A stretch of DNA of 64,000 nt, taken from assembly GCF_003368325.1 (NCBI RefSeq), contig NZ_CP031466.1, forward strand, positions 3,410,001 to 3,474,000, in the 5' to 3' direction. This document shows positions 18,492 through 27,433 of the stretch, in pieces (position 1 is the stretch's first letter; each line of letters begins with the position of its first letter). Source of the stretch: Paraburkholderia caffeinilytica (GTDB taxonomy: Bacteria; Pseudomonadota; Gammaproteobacteria; Burkholderiales; Burkholderiaceae). The position numbers and the translations under genes were made by a program. Below the pieces are notes generated by a model. The model was not told the origin of the DNA. It was given only the letters and a program-made list of their open reading frames with translations, and did no database searches.

Positions 18492-18899
18492 ATGCATAAG
18501 CAGATCTACGTCAATCTCGCCGTCGGCGACCTCGAACGATCGAAGGCATTTTTCAGCGCGATCGGTTTCAGCTTCGAGGCGCAATTCACCAACGAGCAGG
18601 CCGCGTGTCTGATCCTCGGCGAGAACCTCTACGCGATGCTGCTGGTCAAGGACCTGTTCAAGTCCTTCACGCGCAAGTCGCTTTGCAATCCGAAGGAAAG
18701 CACCGAGGCGTTGTTGGGCTTGTCGTGCGAGAGCCGGGGCGAGGTGGATGCGCTGGTCGCGAAGGCGCTCGCCGCCGGCGGCACGGTGCCGCGCGCGCCG
18801 CAGGACTACGGTTTCATGTACGGGCACGGCTTCGAAGATATCGACGGACACATCTGGGAGCTGATCTACATGGATCCGAACGCCAAGGCAGTGGACTGA
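18492..18899 (+). CDS. VOC (glyoxalase/bleomycin-resistance) family protein
   Basis: 135 residues forming two beta-alpha-beta-beta-beta modules: 'IYVNLAVGDLERSKAFFSAIGF' at the N-terminus and 'DYGFMYGHGFEDIDGHIWELIYMDP' at the C-terminus, close to the PhnB/YaeR-like VOC group. Metal-ligand candidates are the His and Glu of 'GHIWELI'. The enzyme activity cannot be assigned. ATG 18492 or 18480 could start. It ends 4 bp before the sigma-factor GTG, so the two are probably coupled. Confidence 0.85.
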   Translation: MHKQIYVNLAVGDLERSKAFFSAIGFSFEAQFTNEQAACLILGENLYAMLLVKDLFKSFTRKSLCNPKESTEALLGLSCESRGEVDALVAKALAAGGTVPRAPQDYGFMYGHGFEDIDGHIWELIYMDPNAKAVD

Positions 18900-18903
18900 T
18901 CCC

Positions 18904-20181
18904 GTGACAAAGCCGGCCACCCATCGTGCCATCGAGGCAGTCTGGCGGATCGAATCCGCCAAGGTCATCGCCCACGTTGCGCGGATCGTGCGCGACGTGG
19001 GGCTCGCCGAAGAACTGGCGCAGGACGCGCTGGTGTCGGCGCTCGAACATTGGCCTGACGCGGGCGTACCCGACAACCCGGGAGCGTGGCTGATGGCGAC
19101 TGCGAAGAACCGCGCCCTCGACCGCTTGCGCCAGGACGCGCTGCATGCCCGCAAGCGCGAAGAATTGGGCCACGATCTCGATGCATTGGAGGCACATCTC
19201 GTGCCGGATTTCGTCGATACGCTCGATGCCGCACGCGCCGACGATATCGGCGACGACCTGCTGCGGCTGGTGTTCACGGCGTGCCATCCGGTGTTGTCGA
19301 CCGATGCACGCGTTGCGCTGACGCTGCGGCTGCTCGGCGGCCTCACTACGGACGAAATCGCCCGCGCGTTTCTCGTGCCCGAGCCGACCATCGCGCAGCG
19401 CATCGTGCGGGCCAAGCGCACGCTATCCGCGGCCAAAGTGCCGTTCGAGGTGCCGCAGGCGGATGCGCGTGCGCCGCGGCTCGCATCGGTGCTGCAGGTG
19501 ATCTATCTGATTTTCAACGAGGGCTATTCGGCCACCGCCGGCGACGACTGGATGCGTCCGGCGTTGTGCGAGGAAGCGCTGCGGCTCGGGCGCGTGCTGA
19601 GCGGGCTCGTGCCGGACGAAAGCGAGGTGCACGGCCTCGTCGCGTTGATGGAAATCCAGGCGTCGCGTACGCATGCGCGCACCGATGCCGAGGGCCGGCC
19701 GGTGCTGCTGCTCGACCAGGACCGCAGCCGCTGGGACCCGCTGCTGATTCGCCGCGGACTGGCTGCGCTCGGCACCGCGCACGCGTTGGGCGGCGCGAGC
19801 GGGCCGTATGCGTTGCAGGCGGCGCTCGCCGCCTGTCATGCGCGCGCTCGCCGTGCCGAAGAGACCGATTGGCCGCAGATCGTCGCGCTGTACGACGCAC
19901 TGGCGCAGGTGGCGCCTTCGCCGGTGGTGGAATTGAACCGGGCGGTGGCGGTCGGCATGGCGTTCGGACCGGCTGCCGGTCTGGAAATCGTCGATGCGCT
20001 CGCCGCCGACCCGGCGCTCGCGAACTATCACTGGCTGCCGAGCGTGCGCGGCGACCTGCTGGAGAAACTCGGCCGGGTAGAGGAGGCACGCGCCGAGTTC
20101 GAACGCGCAGCCACCATGACGCGCAATGCGCGTGAGCGCGAACTGTTGCTCGAGCGTGCTGCGCGCGGCAGCACGCATTGA
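18904..20181 (+). CDS. ECF sigma factor of the ECF42 type with large C-terminal extension
   Basis: 425 residues, more than twice a standard ECF sigma. Region 2 is at about 10-75 ('VRDVGLAEELAQDALVSALEHW', 'PGAWLMATAKNRALDRLR') and region 4 at about 125-180 ('TTDEIARAFLVPEPTIAQRIVRAKR'). The remaining 240 residues are the helical, TPR-like extension of the ECF42 group, which in studied cases is needed for activity, since these factors lack an anti-sigma. 'IFNEGYSATAG' is a family hallmark. Two DGPF genes upstream are the expected targets. The GTG start 4 bp after the VOC stop is chosen for coupling. Confidence 0.92.
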   Translation: MTKPATHRAIEAVWRIESAKVIAHVARIVRDVGLAEELAQDALVSALEHWPDAGVPDNPGAWLMATAKNRALDRLRQDALHARKREELGHDLDALEAHLVPDFVDTLDAARADDIGDDLLRLVFTACHPVLSTDARVALTLRLLGGLTTDEIARAFLVPEPTIAQRIVRAKRTLSAAKVPFEVPQADARAPRLASVLQVIYLIFNEGYSATAGDDWMRPALCEEALRLGRVLSGLVPDESEVHGLVALMEIQASRTHARTDAEGRPVLLLDQDRSRWDPLLIRRGLAALGTAHALGGASGPYALQAALAACHARARRAEETDWPQIVALYDALAQVAPSPVVELNRAVAVGMAFGPAAGLEIVDALAADPALANYHWLPSVRGDLLEKLGRVEEARAEFERAATMTRNARERELLLERAARGSTH

Positions 20182-20253
20182 ACCGTACGCAATTTATCGG
20201 ATTAGCTGGCGTACGCCCAAGGCCACACCCTGCTCCTTAATTCATTCATGCAA

Positions 20254-20280
20254 CAAGGCGTAACCACTCGCTACGCCTTG
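20254..20280. terminator. stem-loop after the sigma-factor gene
   Basis: CAAGGCGTA/TACGCCTTG (9 bp, 9-base loop) lies between the convergent sigma-factor and DUF4337 genes. There is no T run; a bidirectional terminator is possible. Confidence 0.4.
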
Positions 20281-20297
20281 CTGCACCGCGCACGCAA

Positions 20298-20876
20298 TCA
20301 CGCCGAAAAGAACGCCACAGCGGCGGTGATTACGCCCGCAGCCGCAGTCCCAAACGACAGATTGCGCAGCCATTTCTTGCGGGTCAGCAACGTGATCGCA
20401 CACAGGGCGATCGCCACCTGAATCAAGGTCGTGGCCTGCGCCCAGCGATGATGGCCGTGCAGCAGCGCTTCGCTCTTGGCGTCGTTGTCCACGACTTCCT
20501 TTTCGATCGCTTCAGCCTTCGCGCGGATCGGCTCTTTCTGCTGCTTGTATTTGTCGACGTCGGCGACGAACTTCGCGTGCGCATCCGTATTGCCGGGCGA
20601 CAGCGCAGCGCCGAGTTCAGCGAGATTCTGTTTCTCGCCCTTGGCCTGGTAGTAGTTCCATTGATTCGACGCTTCAGTCTTTTTAATGGCGGCTTCGTTC
20701 TTGTAGTACAGCGCCAGATTTTCGCTGTTGCCGCTCTGATAGGCGCACAGTGCGCCGATCGTCGCGAGGATCGCCGTCATCACGGCCATGCGGCTCGCGA
20801 ACGGGTCCGCGTCGTGATGGCCCGCGTGTTCAACCGCATGGTCGTGCGGACCATGCACTTCATATTCTTCAGACAT
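20298..20876 (-). CDS. DUF4337 membrane protein
   Basis: 192 residues with a His-rich cytosolic N-terminus ('HGPHDHAVEHAGHHD'), a membrane helix at about 28-46, a long polar helical stretch (50-145) of DUF4337 type ('YQSGNSENLALYYKNEAAIKKTEASNQWNYYQAKG') and two C-terminal membrane helices around a 'RKKWLR' turn. No function is known. The ATG at 20876 gives the conserved N-terminus; the longer frame is Arg/Ala-rich and unlike the family. Confidence 0.88.
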   Translation of the reverse strand: MSEEYEVHGPHDHAVEHAGHHDADPFASRMAVMTAILATIGALCAYQSGNSENLALYYKNEAAIKKTEASNQWNYYQAKGEKQNLAELGAALSPGNTDAHAKFVADVDKYKQQKEPIRAKAEAIEKEVVDNDAKSEALLHGHHRWAQATTLIQVAIALCAITLLTRKKWLRNLSFGTAAAGVITAAVAFFSA

Positions 20877-21033
20877 CTGATTCTCCGAGCCAGGCTTTTT
20901 TTGTGGTCTCCGGGCGGCGCGCATGGCGGTGGCACATGCGTGCGCGGCGGCGCAAGTGCTGCGCGCCGGCCCGGCGGGCTCAATCTTAGCGTGACGCGCT
21001 CGGAGAGGGAAAAGGTATCGGTGAAAGGAGGCG

Positions 21034-21225
21034 TCAGTGAATGCCGACGGCCAGCCATGTCCGCACGAGCAGGATTGCATGCTCGCCGGCCAGCATGCCG
21101 AGCAATCCGACCAGGGCGACCGTCGGCGGGGCAGGCGATTTTACCTGCATGACGCTGTACAGCAGACCGACCACGACGCCGGCAGCGAGTGAGATCAAAT
21201 ACGCTTTCATGTTCTTCATATCCAT
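21034..21225 (-). CDS. XapX-domain small membrane protein
   Basis: 63 residues with two membrane helices ('YLISLAAGVVVGLLYSVMQV' and 'TVALVGLLGMLAGEHAILLV') and the XapX signature of Pro-Pro between them. The function is unknown. Three in-frame ATG codons (21225, 21219, 21210) could start; none has a good ribosome site, and the third gives the most common family N-terminus, 'MKAYL'. Confidence 0.8.
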   Translation of the reverse strand: MDMKNMKAYLISLAAGVVVGLLYSVMQVKSPAPPTVALVGLLGMLAGEHAILLVRTWLAVGIH

Positions 21226-21265
21226 CTGAAACGCGGGCAGCCACGCCCGCCGGTCGCTCTGGCTA

Positions 21266-22231
21266 TTACATCGTGATGACGACGCGGCCGCGCGTGCCGG
21301 CGGCCACTGCCTCGTAGGCTTCGCGGGCTCGTTCGAGCGGAAAGACCTGCGCGATGGCCGGCCCTTGCAGCTTGCCGCTTTCGAAGCCGTCCACCAGCGC
21401 CGTCATCAACGGCGCCGATTCGGCGACGCCCAGCTTGGCGCTGTCCACGCCGAGCAGTTGCGTTTCGTTGTGATAGAAGCCGATCAGGTCGAATTCCACG
21501 CGGCGTTTGCCCGTAGCGCTGATTTCCAGCACCCGGCCGCGGCGCTTGACGAGACTCAGTGCGGTCTCGAACGCGACGCCACCGACCGTGTCGTACACCA
21601 CGTCCGCGCCGGCGCCGCCGGTCAGCGCCCGGACGCCCGCGGTGACGTTTTCGTCGAACGGAACGTAGTCGTCGATCAACCGGCCGGCGGGCGTATCGGC
21701 AGAAAGCGGATGACGGTCGAGGGCAATCGCGCGCGCGCCGCGCGCTTTCGCGATCTGTACCACCGCGCCGCCGACACCGCCGCCCGCGCCGATGACGGCG
21801 ATCGTCTCGCGCGCCTGCAGGTGTGCATATTCGACCGTGCCGAGCCAGGCGACCACAAAGTTCACGCCGATCGCGGCGGCTTCCGTATGGCTGAGCGTGG
21901 CGGGCTTGCGCGACAGCGCGGCGAGCGGAATCCTGATGAACTCGGCGTGCGTGCCGTCGCGCGTGAAGCCGATGTCCCCGCCGGTGCCCCACACTTCTGC
22001 GCCGAGCCATGCCTGTGGGCCGTCCACCACGACGCCGCTGAAATCGCGGCCTGGCGTGCGCGGCAGGACGGTGTGTTCGAAATGGCCGGACACATTCTTG
22101 ACGTCGCTCGGATTCACCGAGGCCGCCTTGACCTGGACGACGGCGCTGTCCGCGTCGGCTTGGGGCGTCGGCAGATCGACGTATTCGAGCACCTCGGGGT
22201 CGCCAAATGTCTTGAACTGAATCGCTTTCAT
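21266..22231 (-). CDS. NADPH:quinone-reductase-like oxidoreductase (MDR family)
   Basis: 321 residues of the medium-chain dehydrogenase family without the zinc ligands. The GroES-like N-domain ('NPSDVKNVSG', 'PGRDFSGVV') precedes a Rossmann fold with 'AVIGAGGGVGGAVVQIAKARGA' at about 145-166. It should reduce quinones or activated alkenes with NAD(P)H; the substrate is not known. It stands alone between XapX and an AraC regulator on the same strand, 278 bp downstream of the latter. Confidence 0.88.
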   Translation of the reverse strand: MKAIQFKTFGDPEVLEYVDLPTPQADADSAVVQVKAASVNPSDVKNVSGHFEHTVLPRTPGRDFSGVVVDGPQAWLGAEVWGTGGDIGFTRDGTHAEFIRIPLAALSRKPATLSHTEAAAIGVNFVVAWLGTVEYAHLQARETIAVIGAGGGVGGAVVQIAKARGARAIALDRHPLSADTPAGRLIDDYVPFDENVTAGVRALTGGAGADVVYDTVGGVAFETALSLVKRRGRVLEISATGKRRVEFDLIGFYHNETQLLGVDSAKLGVAESAPLMTALVDGFESGKLQGPAIAQVFPLERAREAYEAVAAGTRGRVVITM

Positions 22232-22509
22232 TGCGTGTCACTCCTGTCGGGTCTTGCGCTGCGTCGTGCAGCCGATGAGCGTAGTCTAGATGGCCGGTAC
22301 AGAGGCGTTGAGACAAAGACTTTCGAATTTCGGACAAGAGGTGCTGTGGGCTGGTGTGCGGGCGGTGTGGGGGGCCGTTTGCCCGTGGGTTGGTGGCTCA
22401 GTGGGTGAGTGGCTCCGTGGCTCAATGGCTCAGGAGCGATCAAATCGTTCAACTGATAGCAAGCGGCTCGGTTGCAAGGGCCAATCTCAGCGCCCTCGGC
22501 GCGAATGAC

Positions 22510-23418
22510 TCAGCCGCCGCCGGACAGGTTGTCTTGCTCCTGCTCCAGTAAAGCATCAGAAGCCGCTTCGCTGAGCGTGCCGCTCGGATCGAAGCCGGTG
22601 GGCGGCGCGCCGAGTTCGCGCCGGAACATGTCGCTGAAGCTGCTCGGTTGGAAGCCCAGCGAGCGCGCGATGCTGCTGACGGAGCGTCCCTCGGCGAGGC
22701 CTGATACGGCCACCGCGAGTTGCACCTGACGCCGCCATTCGGCAAACCCCACCCCCAGCTCGCGCGTAAAGAGGCGCGCGAGCGTGCGCACGCTCGCGCC
22801 GACCGAGGCCGCATGCTGCTCGAAGCTGATCGCAATCGATGGGTTGTCGATCACCGCGCGGCACAACGCATCGAGCCGCCGGTCCGAAGCGTCGGGCAGC
22901 GCAATGCGCAGCGACGAGCGCGGCGCGTGCTCCAACTCCAGCATCGCGAGACGATAGGCGGCTTCCAGATAGGTTTCGTCGCGCGCATGGGTGCGCTCGT
23001 GTTCCGCAATCGATGTGATGAGTTCGCGCAGCAGCCCGTTGATTTCAAACACGTCGCTGCGTCGGCTTAGATGGCCGACGTTGCGCTCGTGGAGATAGAT
23101 ATTGCGCATCTCCACGTCGCTCATCATGTGGATCGAGTGGACTGTGCCGGCCGGCAACCAGACCGCGCGCTGCGGCGGCACCACCAACGCTTCGCGGCCG
23201 ACTTCCACCCACATCACGCCCGACACCGCGTACAGCACCTGCGCCCACGTATGCGAATGCGGGTCGATGCGCAGCCCACGCGGATAGTGCCGCGCGAGCG
23301 AACGGGCGTCGGCGTCGTCGTGAAGTTCGGGTGGGCGGGCTTTGGGCACGGCGGTTCGGTTCGGTGTTCGCGGTCGCGTATGGAGAATGCGGACCCTGAT
23401 GGTTCGTGTGCGAAGCAT
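22510..23418 (-). CDS. AraC-family regulator with cupin sensor domain
   Basis: An N-terminal cupin ('LRIDPHSHTWAQVLYAVSGVMWV' with the metal/effector His pair) is followed by a C-terminal double HTH ('AASVGASVRTLARLFTRELG', 'SSISSIARSLGF'-like). The start is uncertain: ATG at 23418 gives 302 residues, but the first 25 are Arg/Thr-rich and poor; GTG at 23349 would give 279, close to the family norm. Neither has a clear ribosome site. It may control the oxidoreductase gene downstream of it. Confidence 0.8.
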   Translation of the reverse strand: MLRTRTIRVRILHTRPRTPNRTAVPKARPPELHDDADARSLARHYPRGLRIDPHSHTWAQVLYAVSGVMWVEVGREALVVPPQRAVWLPAGTVHSIHMMSDVEMRNIYLHERNVGHLSRRSDVFEINGLLRELITSIAEHERTHARDETYLEAAYRLAMLELEHAPRSSLRIALPDASDRRLDALCRAVIDNPSIAISFEQHAASVGASVRTLARLFTRELGVGFAEWRRQVQLAVAVSGLAEGRSVSSIARSLGFQPSSFSDMFRRELGAPPTGFDPSGTLSEAASDALLEQEQDNLSGGG

Positions 23419-23640
23419 AGCGCGAGGCGTGGTGCTTATCGCGCCGACGTAGCTGCGCATGCGTATCCATCGAGTGTAGGTGAAGCCCCTTCGCACGCCA
23501 GCGCTTGCAGTATGGCGCGCGCTGTCGGGACGCTGTCGGGATTTTGGCAGCGAACCTGGCGCGTAAGAAATCTGCGATCATCCGGGGCACGCTTCAACGC
23601 TTCTCAACTCGCTGCGTCTACGCCAATCACCCTCCCGCCC

Positions 23641-24177
23641 ATGTCCAGCCACCCCACGCTTCTCACCACCGACCGTCTGATCATGCGTCCGCACACGCGC
23701 GACGATTTCCTCGAAAGCTATGCAATGTGGTCCGATCCCGAAGTGATCCGCTACATCGGCGGCAAGCCGTTCACGCGCGAGGAAGTCTGGGCGCGCCTGC
23801 TGCGCTACGCCGGACATTGGGCGTTGCTGGGCTACGGCTATTGGGTGGTGCGGGAAAAGGACGGCGGCCGGTTCCTGGGCGAAGTCGGCTTTGCCGACTA
23901 CCATCGCGAGATCGAGCCTTCCTTGATGGACACGCCGGAAATCGGTTGGGCACTGGACCCAGCCGTCCACAACCGCGGCTACGCGACCGAAGCCGTGCGC
24001 GCCGCGCTCGGTTGGGCCGATGCGCATTGGCCTGACGGCGAGACGGCTTGCATCATCGCGCCGGAAAACCAGCCGTCGCTGAACGTCGCGCGCAAGTGTG
24101 GTTATCGTGAGCAACTCCGCACGACGTACAAAGGCAACCCAACCATCATGCTGCGGCGAATGGCAGGCGTGGCCTGA
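23641..24177 (+). CDS. GNAT N-acetyltransferase, RimJ/RimL type
   Basis: 178 residues: 'LTTDRLIMRPHTRDDF' opens the Acetyltransf_3 fold, 'EIGWALDPAVHNRGYATEAVRAAL' is the acetyl-CoA motif A and 'APENQPSLNVARKCGYRE' carries the conserved Asn. It probably acetylates an N-terminal or small-molecule amine. The ATG at 23641 begins the conserved region; the long upstream frame is antisense to the AraC gene. Confidence 0.88.
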   Translation: MSSHPTLLTTDRLIMRPHTRDDFLESYAMWSDPEVIRYIGGKPFTREEVWARLLRYAGHWALLGYGYWVVREKDGGRFLGEVGFADYHREIEPSLMDTPEIGWALDPAVHNRGYATEAVRAALGWADAHWPDGETACIIAPENQPSLNVARKCGYREQLRTTYKGNPTIMLRRMAGVA

Positions 24178-24204
24178 GTCGTCGCACGGCAAGACACAAG
24201 AAGT

Positions 24205-24322
24205 CTCTTTAGTCTCTGAAGCCTTGGGATTGACGAGCCGGGGCATGCCGGCATGCATTCAGGCTCTCTGGTCCCTGAAGCCCCGGAATCATCGAGCCGG
24301 CGCATGCCGGTCCGCCAGCCGG
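24205..24322. repeat. imperfect 59-bp direct repeat, two copies
   Basis: Copies at 24205-24263 and 24264-24322 agree over most of their first 46 bases (shared words CTGAAGCC, GAGCCGG and GCATGCCGG). They fill the gap between two convergent GNAT genes. Confidence 0.75.
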
Positions 24323-24351
24323 CTTGCAACCGGCCCGCGAGCCGACCACCC

Positions 24352-25092
24352 TTATTGACCGGCTTCGCCCGCCGCCGCCCGCTGCTGCGCGATCAGGTCC
24401 ACCAGCCGTTCAACCTGCTTGCCCTGTGCATCGAAATTGCCGGCATCGAGCCAGCGCGTATAGCTCGGACGCAGCGCAGGCCATTCGCTGTCGATGATCG
24501 AAAACCACGCGGTATCGCGATTGCGTTCGCGATACACGAGCGCCTGCCGGAAGATCCCTTCGAACGTGAAGCCATAGCGCAACGCCGCCGTGCGCGACGG
24601 TCCATTCAGCGAATCGCACTTCCATTCGAAGCGGCGATAGCCGAGGTCGTCGAATACATGGTTCATCAGCAGGAACATCGCTTCGGTGGCAATGCGCGTG
24701 CGCTTCAGGCGCGTCGAATAGGTGACGTGCCCGACTTCGATCACGCCGTTCGCGCGGTCGATGCGCATCAGCGCGAGCGTGCCGACCGCCTTGCCGGTGG
24801 CCAGATCGATCACCGCGTAGTGCAGCGGGTCGGGCGATGCGGCCATCCGCGTCAGATGCTCGCGATACGCGGCCAGGCTCTCGAACGGACCGACCGTCAG
24901 ATAGGTCCAGTCGCGGGCATCGGGCGCCGAACTGTAGGCCTCGTACAAGTCCGCTGCATGGCGTTCGACGTCCACCGGTTCGATCCGGCAATACTGCCCC
25001 GCCAGCGGCTCGCGGCCGGGCGCCTGGGCGCCTTTCCAATCCGGCACGAGGGCGCCGATCGGCTGTTCGAACGCATTACGTCTTGGTTCCAT
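24352..25092 (-). CDS. GNAT N-acetyltransferase, RimJ/RimL-like
   Basis: 246 residues with 'YCRIEPVDVERHAADLYEAY' at the front, 'EVGHVTYSTRLKRTRIATEAM' as motif A and 'CDSLNGPSRTAALRYGFTFEG' with the conserved Asn/Arg, as in DUF-like RimL proteins that act on small molecules. It diverges from a MocR regulator across 108 bp. MocR proteins commonly regulate the adjacent divergent gene, so this acetyltransferase is the likely target. The ATG at 25092 is chosen; the open frame continuing upstream is antisense to the regulator. Confidence 0.87.
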   Translation of the reverse strand: MEPRRNAFEQPIGALVPDWKGAQAPGREPLAGQYCRIEPVDVERHAADLYEAYSSAPDARDWTYLTVGPFESLAAYREHLTRMAASPDPLHYAVIDLATGKAVGTLALMRIDRANGVIEVGHVTYSTRLKRTRIATEAMFLLMNHVFDDLGYRRFEWKCDSLNGPSRTAALRYGFTFEGIFRQALVYRERNRDTAWFSIIDSEWPALRPSYTRWLDAGNFDAQGKQVERLVDLIAQQRAAAGEAGQ

Positions 25093-25200
25093 GTCTGCTC
25101 TCCTGTCGAGAGTGGGCGATGCTTGCTTATGGAGAACGATACGGCAAACGTGGTATGTTAAAAAGATCCAACAGAACGTCATTTGATAGGTCCAGCCAAG

Positions 25201-26760
25201 ATGATCGAGATCATTGGCCCGCTTGCCAATCCCGCCGCCGCGACCCTCGACGGTAGCGGCGAAAAGTCCGCGCCGCTGCAAAAACAGCTCATTGAGCGGT
25301 TGCAGCAGGCGATCCTCACGGGGCGTTTGCCGGCGGGGACGCTGTTGCCGTCGTCGCGTTTGCTGGCGGCGGAGATGGGCGTGTCGCGCAACACGGTGGT
25401 GATCGCGTACGAGCATCTGGCCGCGGTCGGTTATGTCGTGGCCGACAAAAAGGGCACGCGCGTGAGTCCGCTTTCCAGTCCGTCGGCACGCGGTGAAACG
25501 CGGACCCCGCCGGCCGCGCCGGAGGTCGCCTACGCGGCGCGGGTCGAGCAATTCGCGGCGACCCGCACTCACGCCGACAACACCTTGCCGCTGACACCGG
25601 GCACGCCCGCACTGGACCGCTTTCCACTGGCCGCCTGGCGGCGCTCTTTCGAACGGTCGATGGAACGCGCGTTGCCGCTCGCACTTGGCTACGGCGACCC
25701 GGTGGGCGAGCCGGCGCTGCGCGACGCGATTGCTGCGCATTTGCGGATGGCGCGGGGCGTGCGCTGCGAGGGTTCGCAGGTGGTCATCACCGAAGGCGCG
25801 CAGGAAGCGCTGAACCTGTGCGTGCGGCTGTTCACGAATCCGCGCGACATCGCGTGGGTGGAAGATCCGGGCTATCGCGGCGCCAAAGCGGCTTTCACCC
25901 TCGGCGATCTGAGCATGCGGCCGATGCCGGTCGATCCCGAAGGCATCGCGGTGCCGCCCGACGCGTGGCGCACGCATCCTCCGAAGCTGATCTACACGTC
26001 GCCCGCGCATCAATATCCGACCGGGGCGGTGTTGTCGGTGGCGCGCCGGCTGGAACTGATCGCGCAGGCGCGCCGCTGCGGCGCGTGGCTGATCGAAGAC
26101 GACTACGACGGAGAATTCCGCCATACCGGCGAGCCGATCGCCAGCATGCAGGGGCTGGTCGAGGACGCGCCGGTTTTGTACGTCGGCTCGTTCAGCAAAA
26201 CGATGTTTCCGGCGCTGCGCATCGGCTTTGTGGTGCTGCCGCGCACAATCGCCGCGCACACGGCTGTCGCGGTGCAGGAGATGCTGCGCGGCGGGCATCG
26301 TCTGGAGCAACTGGCGCTTGCGCATTTCATCGACAGCGGCGAATTCGGGCGGCATCTGGGCCGCATGCGGCGTTTGTACCGGGAGCGCCAGCAGGCGCTG
26401 CGCGATGCGCTCACCGCGCATTTCGCGCCGTCGCAGATTCTGGGCGGCAATTGCGGCATGCATCTGACGCTTCGCTTGCCGTCGCACATTGCCGATCGAA
26501 CCCTCGCCCAACGCGCGCTTGCCGAGCGGCTCAATCCACGTGCGCTGTCGGGTTTTGCATTGCAGCAGCGCGAGGAAACGAACGGGCTGGTGATCGGCTA
26601 CGGCAGCACGCCAGCCGACCAACTGAGGCTGGCTGTCCGCGTCTTGGCCAAGCTTGTGGGCGAGGCGGCGAGCGGGTCGGCGAGCGAGTCGACAAGCGGG
26701 GCGGGAAGTAGGTCGGCAAGCAGCTCGGCAAACAGCTCGACATCCCGGCGAGCCGTGTAA
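25201..26760 (+). CDS. MocR/PdxR-type GntR regulator with aminotransferase domain
   Basis: 519 residues. A GntR winged helix at about 15-85 ('LIERLQQAILTGRLPAGTLLPSSRLLAAEMGVSRNTV') is joined to a fold-type I aminotransferase domain with the PLP lysine in 'VGSFSKTMFPALR'. MocR regulators sense PLP or a PLP adduct. The C-terminus is odd: the last 30 residues are a Ser/Ala/Gly run encoded by imperfect 12-bp repeats (26660-26750) that the fold does not need. ATG at 25201 is used; a TTG six codons earlier is also possible. It is divergent from the GNAT gene. Confidence 0.92.
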   Translation: MIEIIGPLANPAAATLDGSGEKSAPLQKQLIERLQQAILTGRLPAGTLLPSSRLLAAEMGVSRNTVVIAYEHLAAVGYVVADKKGTRVSPLSSPSARGETRTPPAAPEVAYAARVEQFAATRTHADNTLPLTPGTPALDRFPLAAWRRSFERSMERALPLALGYGDPVGEPALRDAIAAHLRMARGVRCEGSQVVITEGAQEALNLCVRLFTNPRDIAWVEDPGYRGAKAAFTLGDLSMRPMPVDPEGIAVPPDAWRTHPPKLIYTSPAHQYPTGAVLSVARRLELIAQARRCGAWLIEDDYDGEFRHTGEPIASMQGLVEDAPVLYVGSFSKTMFPALRIGFVVLPRTIAAHTAVAVQEMLRGGHRLEQLALAHFIDSGEFGRHLGRMRRLYRERQQALRDALTAHFAPSQILGGNCGMHLTLRLPSHIADRTLAQRALAERLNPRALSGFALQQREETNGLVIGYGSTPADQLRLAVRVLAKLVGEAASGSASESTSGAGSRSASSSANSSTSRRAV

Positions 26761-26983
26761 GTTTTTGCGTTTGTCCGCGTGACCCATGTCGCGCTATCGT
26801 GTCGTTTATGCGCGGCGAATTCGGATTGCACGATGTCGACGAATCGCCCGCAGCTCATGCCCAGCGCAGCGCCTGCAACATCGCGCGACACGTGGCGAGC
26901 ACCTGCCGAGCCGCAACCGGGCTCGGGCATGAAGAATGCCTTGCTTGTGGTTATCTTTGACGATCTATCCGACCGGAGACGAC

Positions 26984-27316
26984 ATGAAGGAAATCGAACC
27001 GACCGCTTGGTATGAGCTTGCCGCCCACACGCCCGTTCGTGACGGCTGGTACGAGGTGCAGTTGACGAGCGGCGACACGGCGTTTGCGAAATATGGCGAC
27101 GGCGTATGGACCGAGAAACCGTTGCTGGTGTTCACGCACTGGCGCGGCCTTTCCGCCGATCCGTCGAAAGCGGCCGACGGCGAGGCCGAATCGATCGGCG
27201 CCGAGGCTACCGCGGCTCAAGGCGTGCGCGCCGCATGGAACGCGTTCTTCCCAGGACTCGGCGAAGAGCAGCACAAACCGCTTGATGCAATGCCCAACGG
27301 CAAAGCGCCGCATTGA
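26984..27316 (+). CDS. hypothetical protein
   Basis: 110 residues, soluble and acidic, with an N-terminal beta-rich stretch ('WYEVQLTSGDTAFAKYGDGVWTEKPLLVFTHWRGL') resembling a small barrel and a helical Ala-rich tail. It starts at an ATG preceded by GGAGACGAC. I do not recognise a family. It stands alone after the MocR gene. Confidence 0.65.
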   Translation: MKEIEPTAWYELAAHTPVRDGWYEVQLTSGDTAFAKYGDGVWTEKPLLVFTHWRGLSADPSKAADGEAESIGAEATAAQGVRAAWNAFFPGLGEEQHKPLDAMPNGKAPH

Positions 27317-27433
27317 CGGCTAACGCAAGGATTGGGCGGCGGCTTGCGGCTGCCGCCTGATGCTATCTGTGCGAATCGGCTTGCCGTCCGGCAGCCAGTC
27401 TCACTTGACGAGGTACTCCGCGAACATCGCGCT

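Noticed and set aside
21216..22337. 373-codon open frame on the - strand
   Set aside because: Shifted frame of the oxidoreductase gene, extremely Arg-rich.
24352..26787. 811-codon open frame on the - strand
   Set aside because: Only its last 246 codons (the GNAT gene) are real; the rest is antisense to the MocR gene and Arg/His-rich.
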